From Antedon mediterranea (Eukaryota; Echinodermata; Crinoidea; Comatulida; Antedonidae): a stretch of 64,000 bases of DNA. The notes under the pieces were generated by a model. That model made no database searches, had not been told where the DNA came from, and worked only from the letters and a program-made list of their open reading frames with translations. Below are positions 35,601-44,932 of the stretch, one piece after another (position 1 is the first letter of the stretch; each line of letters opens with the position of its first letter). The DNA is taken from NCBI RefSeq assembly GCF_964355755.1, contig NC_092670.1, forward strand, positions 32,227,795 to 32,291,794. The letters are read 5' to 3'. Both the position numbers and the translations under genes were made by a program.

Positions 35601-38600
35601 AAAGTTAATCATAGGACGCGATGGACTATGGAAGGCCCGCAGTTGGCGAAGGTCAGCAATATAACAGCATGTTCTCTGAAAATGCAACCTCGCATGTAGC
35701 TATGGAGCTACAAAGTATGGGCGGCCAAGAAAACCAAAATCAGAACCCATGGAGTATAAATAATAGAATTCATAGTATGAGAAAGGAGACGGATGTCCAT
35801 CCCGAAGATAGCATATCGCAGACAGGATCACGAGTAAGTCGTGTGTCAGCAGCATCGAGCAATCGAGTGAAAGAGTCAGCAAATTTAGCCGGACTTTTAG
35901 CAAAACAGGAGGCACTCAAAAGAAAACGCGAACTGCAACAAAAGGCATTAGCCCTACAATTGGAAATGGAAGAACTTGCGTTGAAAACTCAGATTGAGAT
36001 CTCTAGTGCTCGGGAACGAATTTATACAGAAGCAGAGATCGCCGAAATTAAAGAATTAGAAAATGAATGCGGGATCGGCGAAACAAATGTAAATACAGAC
36101 GGTTATGAACAACCAGATAATGAACAGTTGCAGAACGTGCCAGTGATGTTACCCCAAGTGAGTAACAACAATAATAATCATCAAGGAAACATTCCGGACG
36201 AGAGAATATATACTCATGATATTGTTAATGGACCTCCTGAGTTTCAACACCCTGTAGGGACAAACCCATATGCACCAACATATGCACCAATATATGCACC
36301 AACATATGATCCACTACCACATCAAGCTCTATACGAGATCATCAATCAGATGACTGCATCTCAGCAAACGCAACAGCAACTAACCCAGTTAATAGTTGAT
36401 CAGCAACAAAGAAATCTCTTGCCACCTACCAATATCCCCAAGTTCAAAGGTAATCTGGTAGAGTTTCGGTCCTTTGTGAAGGCCTTTGAGAGTAGGGTTT
36501 CTACCCGTACTCAGCGCACAAGTGAGAAATTGCATTACCTAGAACAATATACAATGGGAGATGCAAACTCCCTAGTTCGAAGCTGTATGCACCTAGACGC
36601 CGAAACTGGGTACAAAGAGGCTTGGCGTTTATTAAAGGAGAAATACGGAAATGAGTATAAAATTACTCAGGAATACATTGAGCAACTTACAAACTGGAAC
36701 ATCATCAAACCAGATGACGTTGAAGGACTGGAAAAGTTTTCAATATATTTAACCACATGTAAAAATGCAATGGATGATTTAAAATCAATGAGGGAAATGG
36801 AGCACCCCAAGAATCTGCAAACCATCGTGAGAAAGCTCCCATATTACATTCAAGACAGATGGAGTCGAAAATCGCTTGAGATACGAGACAAACATAACCA
36901 AATAACCTTCGCAAATCTCGTCAACTTTATCACACAAGAGGTTAGAGTGGCTACTGATCCGGTTTTCGGAAGACAGACAAAACGAGATAAAGTAAAACCT
37001 GAAACAAAACCAGATCGAAAACACACACAATCCTTTGCCGTTGATGTGAAGGAAACAGCAGGGCGACGACCGATAAGTGCTCATTGCAATCCTTGCTTGT
37101 TCTGCAAAGGTGATCATACCATGGAATTTTGCCGTGCCTTGCAGAAGAAAACTCACAGTGAAAAGATAGCTTTCCTTATGTCTATGGGTCTCTGTTTTAA
37201 GTGCCTGATACCCGGCCATAGAAGCAGTGATTGCAAAAGAAAGATTGTATGCGAAACGTGCAATAAGGAACATGCAACTATCCTACATCGTGAAGAAAAC
37301 CCACAAACCACTCAATCCATCTCCGAAAAGGATGCCTCTGTTGCTCACGAGCCAAATTCAACTCAAACTGGTCAACAGCCAAACAGAGTGGCCAATGGAG
37401 CCATAGGGGCCGGCAGCAACCTGCGAAGCTGCATGGCTATCATACCTGTACTGGTACGGGCAAACACATCTGGAAAGACCATTAAGACATATGCATTTTT
37501 GGATAATGGAAGCTCAGCTACATTTTGTACTGAGAGTCTTATGGAGCAGCTGAGCGCAGAAAAAAGACAAACTCGGTTAATACTCTCGACTATAAATCAC
37601 AGGGATCAGCCAGTTAATAGTCACATTGTATCATCGCTGGAAGTTAGCAACCTCGTGGGTGGTACTCCTATAAAGTTACCAAGGTTGTACACCGTAAAGG
37701 AGATTCCAGTAACAAAGGAAGAAATACCCTTGCAGAAAGATATTAGAACCTGGCCATATTTACAAGACCTTAAGATCCCAGAATTGGACGCTGAAATTGG
37801 ACTTCTTATAGGAAATGATGTTCCGAAAGCGATGGAACCCTGGGAAGTGATAAATAGTCAAGGTGATGGTCCTTACGCAACCAAAACCCGCCTTGGCTGG
37901 GCTATAAACGGACCAATAAGACGTTCAGAACTGACAAACGACGAACGTGTCAATCGCATTGCTGTGAAGTCAAATCTTGAAGAGCAATTTCAAATCTATG
38001 CCAATCAAGATTTCAACGAACGAAGCTACGGAGAGAAATTGTCCCACTCACGAGAAGACAAAGAGTTTATGCGTAAGGTAGATGGCAGTGCTTCCTTGAT
38101 CGATGGTCATTATCAAATTGGTTTGCCTCTGAAGGACCACGTTCTTATGCCGAATAACCGAGCTCAAGCACAACAACGAGCAAGTCAGCTCAAGAGAAAA
38201 TTTGATAAGTCCCAAACCTTTTATGAAGACTATAAACGTTTTATAACCAAAGTTATTGAAGCTGGTTATGCAGAAAGAGTGAAGGACAATATTATCCGTA
38301 ACGATGGTATGGTGTGGTATCTACCACATCATGGGATCTACCACCCAAATAAACCTGGAAAAATACGCGTAGTGTTTGACTGCGCTGCCCGTTATCATGG
38401 TACTTCGCTCAACGATCAACTACTGCAAGGACCAGACCTAACCAATTCTTTAGTAGGTGTACTCCTGAGGTTCCGTGAAGAGCAAGTCGCTATTACTGGT
38501 GACATAGAGTCTATGTTCCACCAAGTTAGAGTGCCGAATGAGCATAGAGATTTATTAAGATTCCTGTGGTGGACAAATGGAGATCTTACTAAAGAACCGG

Positions 38601-41600
38601 AGGAGTACAGAATGGCTGTTCATTTGTTCGGGGCAAAATCATCACCAAGTTGTGCCAATTACGCTCTGCTGAAGACGGCCAAAGACAACATGGTTGACGC
38701 TGAAGTAGCAGAGTCTGTAGAGAAAAACTTCTACGTTGACGACTACCTCAAATCAGTTGCTACAGAAGAAAAAGCGATTGCTATGATAAAGGAAGTGCGA
38801 TCACTTTGCGCTCAAGGGGGGTTCAATATTACCAAGTGGAGCAGCAACCGACGTAATGTCATATCATCGATACCTGAAACAGATCGTGCCAAGGAATTAA
38901 GTGGTCTCGACTTAGACCGAGATGCCCTTCCGATAGAACGTGTACTCGGAGTTCACTGGATGATAGACACGGACAGTTTCAGCTTTAAGGTAGCTGCCAG
39001 AGAAAAACCTGTATCCAGACGAGGAATACTGTCAAGCGTTTCTTCTGTATATGACCCTCTTGGCTTCGCGGCACCATTCGTCCTTCCTGCAAAAAACTTG
39101 TTGCAGGATCTATGCAGACTGAATCTTGGATGGGATGAAGAGATACCAACGTCTATTAGGGACCGCTGGTCGGTATGGAAAAGTGACCTTGCGAAACTTG
39201 AAAAGCTTTCGGTTTATCGTTGTTACAAGCCAACCAACTTTGGAATGGTAAAACATTCACAAATTCACCATTTCGCAGATGCCAGCGAAGGAGGTTATGG
39301 TTCTGTTGCCTACCTTCGGTCAGTTAACCAATCTGGTGATATTCATTGCAGTTTCCTAATGGGTAAAGCAAGAGTAACCCCTTTGAAGAATGTTACAATT
39401 CCCAGACTTGAATTGAATGCTGCCACAGTAGCTGTAAGACTTGATGCACTTCTAAAAGAAGAATTACAAATTGAAGTTGAGCCAAGCGTCTTTTGGACAG
39501 ATAGTACTGCGGTCCTCGGTTACATAAACAATACCACAGCTAGATATCAAACATTTGTAGCTAATCGTCTTGCTACCATTCATGAACGATCAGTACCATC
39601 ACAATGGAAATATGTACCTACCGACTTGAATCCGGCTGATGATGCCTCCAGAGGTCAGACCGCTGAGGAATTCTTAAATTCTAAACGATGGATTAATGGG
39701 CCAGATTTCCTGTGGACCATTGAAGAAAATTGGCCAAAAGACAGAGTTTTGCTTGAACTAAAGGATAATGATCCAGAGGTGAAGACACCAATCTTAGCGA
39801 ATGTTATTCTAACAAAAGAAGCAGAAGGTACCATTAATCAACTAATTAACACATTTTCCGACTGGACCAAGTTAACGAAAGCTGTTGCTTGGTTGCTAAG
39901 ATGTAAACGAGTCCTACACGCAAAGATAAAGAACGAAACAGCCAGAGCTGTTCTTGAGCCTCTAGATTTAGCCGAAATCGAGGAGGCTGAAAAGGAAGTG
40001 TTAATATTTGTTCAAAGAAGTGCGTTTAAAGAAGAGATTGAGCATTTAAACACTAATGCGACCAAACCAATAAAGAGAAAGAGCCCAATAACCAAGTTAG
40101 ACCCGAAATTATCCGACGGGCTACTAAGAGTCGGAGGGAGGTTATGTAGAGCTAGCATGCCAGAAGAAAGCAAGCAGCCCATCATCCTACCAAACAAATC
40201 ACACGTGTCTGAAATAATCATTCGCCATTTGCATGCCGTAGTAGGACACAGTGGTAGAAATCACGTCATTTCGAAACTGCGACAGAAATATTGGGTCATC
40301 AATGCAAACTCAGCCGTTCGCAAAATTATAAGTAAATGTGTTATCTGCCGGAAATTACGAGGTAAAACATGTGAACAAAAGATGGCTGACTTACCAGTCG
40401 ATCGCATCACACCCGATGAACCTCCGTTTACTCGAGTCGGCACAGATTACTTTGGACCCTTTGAGGTTAAACGGGGACGATCCTTAGAGAAGCGCTACGG
40501 TGTTATCTTCACATGTCTGGCAACTCGCGCTATACACATCGAAGTGGCACATTCTATGGACACTGACTCTTGCATCAACGCTCTCCGTAGATTTGTTGCA
40601 AGAAGAGGTCAAGTGAAACAAATTCGTTCCGACAATGGCACCAACTTCGTCGGAGCTAACAAGTGCTTAAAGGAAGCTATAGCTGAATGGAACCAAAACA
40701 AAATTCACAATGCAATGCTGCAAAGGTGTATAAATTGGTCATTTAACGCCCCAGGAGCTTCACACCACGGCGGAATATGGGAACGACTGATTCGCTCCAT
40801 AAGAAACATCCTATCTTCACTGCTGAAGGAGCAGAACATTAATGATGAATGTTTGCATACTTATTTGTGTGAAGTAGAGGCTATTATAAATAGCAGACCA
40901 TTAACATCCGTCTCAGGTGAACATAATGATCTGGAACCTCTCACGCCAAATCATCTACTCCTACTTAACAAGAAAACAAGTTTACCTCCAGGAATATTCG
41001 AAAAGAACGACATCTATGCTCGTCGCCGTTGGAAGCAAGCTCAGTACATGGCAGACGTGTTTTGGAGAAGATGGCTGAAAGAGTATTTGCCAGCCTTACA
41101 AGAGAGACAGAAATGGATGAGATCAAAGAGAAATGTTGAACCTGGTGATGTCGTACTTGTAGTCGACAATGCAGCACCTAGGAATGTATGGCTATTAGGA
41201 AAGATAACGAAAGTTAAACCAGACAGCAACGGAGTAGTTAGAATCGTTGAAGTACAGACAAAGAATTCTGTATTGGAACGTCCAATATCGAAATTAGTAA
41301 TTTTATTGGAAAATGATAACTAGAAGGAGTTGCATTACCATTTAGATTTAGTGTGGCGTTTCGTATTTTAAGCTTTTAGATAATTGTTATTAGACAATTA
41401 AGGGGCCGGGATGTTAGTGCCACTTTGACCCTTTAAGTCAAAGGTCAATAGTACAAAGAATCTTTAAAGTATCTAATTTCATCTACATCTCATATGCTAA
41501 CTGAGAAACTTCATGGATAGACAAACCTTTAATAGTGGACAAAATCATCAAATTTAAGATAGCACAACGTCTTGTAAGTACCCATAGTGTTATGAGTTAT

Positions 41601-44600
41601 AAGTTTATATTTAGTAGTTTAGTTTGAAATAGTTTGTAGGATGATAATACTTTTACATGATATGAAATAGGCAAATATTAATGTTACTGTATCTAGTATA
41701 TAGGCTACTGTTTTACATTGCTACACAACCTTGAGTGCATAGCCTGCTGTAACAACCTTGAGTGCATAGCCTGCTGTAATAAGATATACCAAGGGAATCT
41801 TTGTTTTAGATCTGTGGTCAAGTATTTGTATGCTATCTATAGTACCACAGTATTCACATTTTATATGAAATTATATAATGCTTTGATTTAATAGTATAAT
41901 TTGTAGTTTGATGTTACTATAGCTTACTACAGTAGATAATTATAGATAGTTTATTATAAACATTTGTAGTTACACGTTTTTTATATCCTTTGTTTGTAGT
42001 CAATCGTGATACTTTATGGGATTTGGAATCTGATTATATTGAGGAACAGAATAAACTTAAATCACGCATTGAAACCGTTGGCTTTATATTGTATGGTGTA
42101 TTTTGAAGTTTGTTTAAATATTGGAGCCAACATTAACTATTTTAACAAACTAGTTAGTTTTCACTTTCTTGTTTTCGTCGTATGACTCGCTTTGTTTACG
42201 CTTACACTTGGCTTAGACGTTTATCTTAGAATTCGAATAAATGAATCCATAATCAACAAAAATTGGTACTGTTGTGGTTTTTGTTTAATATAAATATTCC
42301 TAATACACAGAAATCAATTAAACAGCAATATAATTTAATATAAACGAGTTAAAAAGGAAATTTAGACAGCCTATAAAATACGGAAGTCAGAACTCGCGTC
42401 GCTCGAAATGTTCGGTAACTTTCTATTTATAGCCTATCGAAAAAGGCTCTGGCTAACTTTTAAATTAAAAAGGCTCTCGGAACACTTAATTTCCCATTAT
42501 CACTATTTGACGTGGATGTGAGAACACCTTGCATAAAAAAGGCTACAACTATAGTTACATTACTCTATCATTTTCATTTTAGATTAACCAAGTTAAGGAA
42601 TACATGAAGTTCCACAAAGTTCCATTCAATATACAGAAAAGGATTTTGGATTATTACGAGCATCGATATCAACGGAAGTACTTCAATGATCACGCAATTA
42701 TGAGTGAGCAAAACAGACCTATCAGACTTGTAAGTTAATTGTTAGCTGTAATCTGCAACACAGACGTCGTAGACCCTTCTCTTCACCTAATATCGGATAC
42801 CAGATTCACTCCGTAAACAAATATAACGTGCGTTACTTTAATTAAGCTTGGTTCCCATTAGGACGCAACGTAAGGTCGTAGCGCAACGCAAAGTGATTTG
42901 ACTAATCACAAGGGATAGATTATTCGAACAATCGCGTGTGATTGGTAAACTCGCTTGCTTTGCGTCTACGTCATTGCGTTGCGTCCTAGTGGGAACCAAG
43001 CTTTATGAACGAACAAAAATACGACCAGGCTGTCAATCTTGACAGTCCACGGCAGTAAAAGTGAAGTATATCGGTGTGTTTTCTGAGCTAGAGACAGGAT
43101 GTTAGTCTTTGAAATTAGGGAAGCTTTCATCAGTTTGAAATACAAAAACACAAGTTTATTTCAACTACGAACTATTAGAGGATGATATCCTAAATGTTAT
43201 AAATTGATCTGTGACACCGTCCGAATCCTCTGCACTTATTCGATGGTCCTTTGGATAAATAGACCCAGTGTTTTGCATTTAAATTCCAGATATTCTATAT
43301 GTTTATTGTCTTTTACCATCTCAATTTATAACTTCCAACTGCTCTTTGACAGGCTTTAGTCCAGCACCAGTGCAAATCGTTGATCAACAAGGTTGATTTC
43401 CTGGCAAACGCTGATCAAGACTTTGTCTCTGACTTAATCCAAAAATTGGAGTTTGAAGTCTATTTAGAACGCGACGAAATTATACAAGCAAACACTCGAG
43501 GCACGGCTATGTACTTCATAGAGCACGGGTCTGTAGACATCATTGTGGATGGCCAAGTAATTGGTAAACTTTCCGACGGAGATCATTTTGGAGGTATTAC
43601 ACCCACCAATGATTACCAGGCCTATTTGAACCACATAATCAGACTTAACAATGTAGTGTGGTGGTAATTGATGGAACAACACTTCATTGTGCATAGCATG
43701 CACATAAGAATTACAATCACCGCCATAGAGTTCTTGACCCATCACAAATCTCCAGTAGTGAGTGAAATGATCGCAATGGTGGTGGTGATATTGCAAGTTT
43801 CATTGCATTCAATTAAAAAAATATCCTCAATTTGAAAAATCAAGATTACTGTATTTCTTATCGTGTTTTATTGTTTGCAGAAATTGCTCTTTTAACCGAT
43901 ATCAAGAGAGTGGCAACAGTAGTAGCGTCTGCCACTTGTGATCTTTACAGTTTAAGCAGAGATAATTTTAATGAAGGTACGTTAAATGCACTATTCCCGG
44001 CAAAGATGGAAAAGTATTGCTGAATCTTTTCCTACATAAGAAACCCATTAAGAAACCCTACTCGGCTTTGCTAGTATACCCATTGGTCTGCCTTTCCAGA
44101 CCTTATCTACCTTACTCTAGTACAATCAAGACATTATGATTTTCAATGAGATCTATTGCATATAAAAGGATTTATAGGAAAGATTGTTTGAAAATTTTAA
44201 TTAAATTTATTTAAATTTTAACTTTTAATAATTACGTGATATTGTGTCATTTTTACACATGCTTCTTTTAGCGTTGTCTGACCATCCAGCGATCAGTTCT
44301 CTAATGACACAAGTTGCAAATGAACGTCTTTCTAAAAACAAAGATTCATCTGAACAAAGTCGTATGTATAAACTTTTTTTAAATTTTATCGCGAAGTATA
44401 GAGTTTAATACAGTGCAGTATCTTAGTTCTTTAAAGTAAATATAACTGCTGCACAATTTCCTTGAATAGGGACTATTCAATCCACGACTTTAACCTTAAC
44501 TTTAACCGACGACGTCACAAGAGTTTATGAAAAATATCACGTCAGTGTCAGTGTCAGGGGATAAAACAAAATATATATAAAGAAGAGGGTTGGCTTTTAT

Positions 44601-44770
44601 CAATATTTGCTTAAATATTTAAGAAGTGCATAAGCAAATAACTTAAGGACACGATTACGTCATATCACTGCCATATTTTGGCACTTGTGAAACTAGTTCA
44701 ATAGTGTAGACAGAGCTTTAGAGTTGACTATTCCATTCCTTTCTCATTTTTCGTTTCAGAATCAATATAG
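29631..44770 (+). CDS. HCN-like hyperpolarization-activated cyclic-nucleotide-gated channel, complete (12 exons)
   Basis: Tetrameric voltage-gated cation channel of the plasma membrane. Exons: 29631-29712, 29977-30208, 30557-30743, 31417-31580, 31939-32014, 32109-32258, 32543-32761, 42583-42729, 43353-43593, 43881-43976, 44272-44361, 44760-44770; phases close to 564 aa, with a stop in frame before the ATG. The HCN N-domain ends FTIHPFSDFRWYWD; S1-S3 follow. S4 carries R219, R222, K225, S228, R231, R234, R237 and R240, the HCN pattern with the mid-S4 serine. The filter is HML-GLGFG-R (315-323), where HCN has CIGYG. The C-linker (MKFHKVP..IQKRILDYYEHRYQ) and cyclic-nucleotide domain (GDHFGEIALLTD..RVATV) follow; phosphate-binding Arg509 is kept but the next residue is Val, not Thr. 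Intron 5 uses a GC donor (GAG^GCAAGT). Intron 7 (9.8 kb) holds a BEL/Pao retrotransposon. AATAAA at 44927-44932. Confidence 0.92.
31043..31084. repeat. Perfect 18-bp hairpin in channel intron 3
   Basis: Arms AAACCTTTCTCCCACATG (31043-31060) and its exact complement (31067-31084) around a 6-nt loop, ATTAAC. Non-coding; no flanking duplication recognised. Confidence 0.9.
31248..31402. mobile_element. MITE family A, copy 9
   Basis: Termini GATCTGTCTACGCTATAAAA and TTTGATAATGTAGACAGAGC, two core repeats. Its right end is about 15 bp before the exon 4 acceptor of the channel gene, so the polypyrimidine tract lies directly beside it. Confidence 0.87.
34838..35558 (+). repeat. 5' LTR of the BEL/Pao element
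   Basis: 721 bp, TG...CA ends. Contains two tandem 27-bp units starting ACAACCTTGAGTGCATAGCC at 35151 and 35178. Promoter and poly(A) sites are expected here but not resolved by eye. Confidence 0.96.
35621..41323 (+). CDS. BEL/Pao gag-pol polyprotein, 1900 aa, intact
   Basis: Single ORF encoding all retrotransposition functions, with no frameshift between gag and pol. In order: a charged coiled-coil-like N-terminus (about 85-150); a gag region of the DUF1759 type beginning IPKFKGNLVEFRSFVKAFES near residue 271; zinc knuckles (C-x2-C-x4-H-x4-C types, first at 492-505, second at 525-538); aspartic protease with catalytic Asp628 in FLDNGSS; Pao-type reverse transcriptase with the first catalytic Asp at 961 (TGDIESMF) and YVDD at 1038-1041; RNase H with Asp1220 (FADASEGGYGS); an H2C2 zinc-binding integrase N-domain, catalytic Asp1609, Asp1671 and Glu1721, and a C-terminal tail starting RRRWKQAQYMAD. 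All catalytic residues I could locate are present. No envelope-like domain is visible. The ATG chosen is the first in the frame after the LTR. Confidence 0.96.
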   Translation: MDYGRPAVGEGQQYNSMFSENATSHVAMELQSMGGQENQNQNPWSINNRIHSMRKETDVHPEDSISQTGSRVSRVSAASSNRVKESANLAGLLAKQEALKRKRELQQKALALQLEMEELALKTQIEISSARERIYTEAEIAEIKELENECGIGETNVNTDGYEQPDNEQLQNVPVMLPQVSNNNNNHQGNIPDERIYTHDIVNGPPEFQHPVGTNPYAPTYAPIYAPTYDPLPHQALYEIINQMTASQQTQQQLTQLIVDQQQRNLLPPTNIPKFKGNLVEFRSFVKAFESRVSTRTQRTSEKLHYLEQYTMGDANSLVRSCMHLDAETGYKEAWRLLKEKYGNEYKITQEYIEQLTNWNIIKPDDVEGLEKFSIYLTTCKNAMDDLKSMREMEHPKNLQTIVRKLPYYIQDRWSRKSLEIRDKHNQITFANLVNFITQEVRVATDPVFGRQTKRDKVKPETKPDRKHTQSFAVDVKETAGRRPISAHCNPCLFCKGDHTMEFCRALQKKTHSEKIAFLMSMGLCFKCLIPGHRSSDCKRKIVCETCNKEHATILHREENPQTTQSISEKDASVAHEPNSTQTGQQPNRVANGAIGAGSNLRSCMAIIPVLVRANTSGKTIKTYAFLDNGSSATFCTESLMEQLSAEKRQTRLILSTINHRDQPVNSHIVSSLEVSNLVGGTPIKLPRLYTVKEIPVTKEEIPLQKDIRTWPYLQDLKIPELDAEIGLLIGNDVPKAMEPWEVINSQGDGPYATKTRLGWAINGPIRRSELTNDERVNRIAVKSNLEEQFQIYANQDFNERSYGEKLSHSREDKEFMRKVDGSASLIDGHYQIGLPLKDHVLMPNNRAQAQQRASQLKRKFDKSQTFYEDYKRFITKVIEAGYAERVKDNIIRNDGMVWYLPHHGIYHPNKPGKIRVVFDCAARYHGTSLNDQLLQGPDLTNSLVGVLLRFREEQVAITGDIESMFHQVRVPNEHRDLLRFLWWTNGDLTKEPEEYRMAVHLFGAKSSPSCANYALLKTAKDNMVDAEVAESVEKNFYVDDYLKSVATEEKAIAMIKEVRSLCAQGGFNITKWSSNRRNVISSIPETDRAKELSGLDLDRDALPIERVLGVHWMIDTDSFSFKVAAREKPVSRRGILSSVSSVYDPLGFAAPFVLPAKNLLQDLCRLNLGWDEEIPTSIRDRWSVWKSDLAKLEKLSVYRCYKPTNFGMVKHSQIHHFADASEGGYGSVAYLRSVNQSGDIHCSFLMGKARVTPLKNVTIPRLELNAATVAVRLDALLKEELQIEVEPSVFWTDSTAVLGYINNTTARYQTFVANRLATIHERSVPSQWKYVPTDLNPADDASRGQTAEEFLNSKRWINGPDFLWTIEENWPKDRVLLELKDNDPEVKTPILANVILTKEAEGTINQLINTFSDWTKLTKAVAWLLRCKRVLHAKIKNETARAVLEPLDLAEIEEAEKEVLIFVQRSAFKEEIEHLNTNATKPIKRKSPITKLDPKLSDGLLRVGGRLCRASMPEESKQPIILPNKSHVSEIIIRHLHAVVGHSGRNHVISKLRQKYWVINANSAVRKIISKCVICRKLRGKTCEQKMADLPVDRITPDEPPFTRVGTDYFGPFEVKRGRSLEKRYGVIFTCLATRAIHIEVAHSMDTDSCINALRRFVARRGQVKQIRSDNGTNFVGANKCLKEAIAEWNQNKIHNAMLQRCINWSFNAPGASHHGGIWERLIRSIRNILSSLLKEQNINDECLHTYLCEVEAIINSRPLTSVSGEHNDLEPLTPNHLLLLNKKTSLPPGIFEKNDIYARRRWKQAQYMADVFWRRWLKEYLPALQERQKWMRSKRNVEPGDVVLVVDNAAPRNVWLLGKITKVKPDSNGVVRIVEVQTKNSVLERPISKLVILLENDN
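41412..42132 (+). repeat. 3' LTR of the BEL/Pao element
   Basis: 721 bp; I found no difference from the 5' LTR when the two were read side by side. Followed by the TTAAC target duplication. Confidence 0.96.
42845..43002. mobile_element. 158-bp MITE, TTA-flanked (Harbinger-type)
   Basis: Terminal inverted repeats start AGCTTGGTTCCCA(T/C)TAG and continue GACGCAACG; TTA lies on both sides (42842-42844 and 43003-43005). Too short to code. In channel intron 8. Superfamily inferred from the 3-bp TWA duplication. Confidence 0.83.
44640..44722. mobile_element. MITE family A, copy 10 (right half)
   Basis: Only the right part remains: GTCATATCACTGCCATATTT and the terminus AATAGTGTAGACAGAGCTTTA (first 20 bases match the family). 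Lies about 37 bp before the last, 11-bp exon of the channel gene. Confidence 0.72.
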
Positions 44771-44932
44771 AAAATACGAAACTATGATTCTTCCATCTAC
44801 AGTTATATGCACAACGAAAGAACGATTTAACCAGTTATTGTTGTTGAGTAAATTTATTCAAAGCTAAAATCATAATTAGCACCATTTACAATTTAACATC
44901 GATTTAATGTGTATGCTACCATTGACAATAAA

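Larger units (their letters stand above)
34838..42132 (+). mobile_element. BEL/Pao LTR retrotransposon, full length
   Basis: A 7,295-bp element with 721-bp direct LTRs starting TGTTAGTGCC and ending GCCAACA, flanked by a 5-bp duplication TTAAC (34833-34837 and 42133-42137). The LTRs look identical base for base, and the single gag-pol frame is uninterrupted, so insertion was recent. A purine-rich tract (AAGGGGCCGGGA, about 41400-41411) precedes the right LTR. The region just after the left LTR (TCATTGAAAGACGATAC) is not an obvious match to a tRNA 3' end I can name. It lies in sense orientation inside intron 7 of the channel gene. Confidence 0.97.

Noticed and set aside
36785-37273. 162-codon minus-strand frame
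   Set aside because: Antisense shadow of the gag region of the BEL/Pao ORF.
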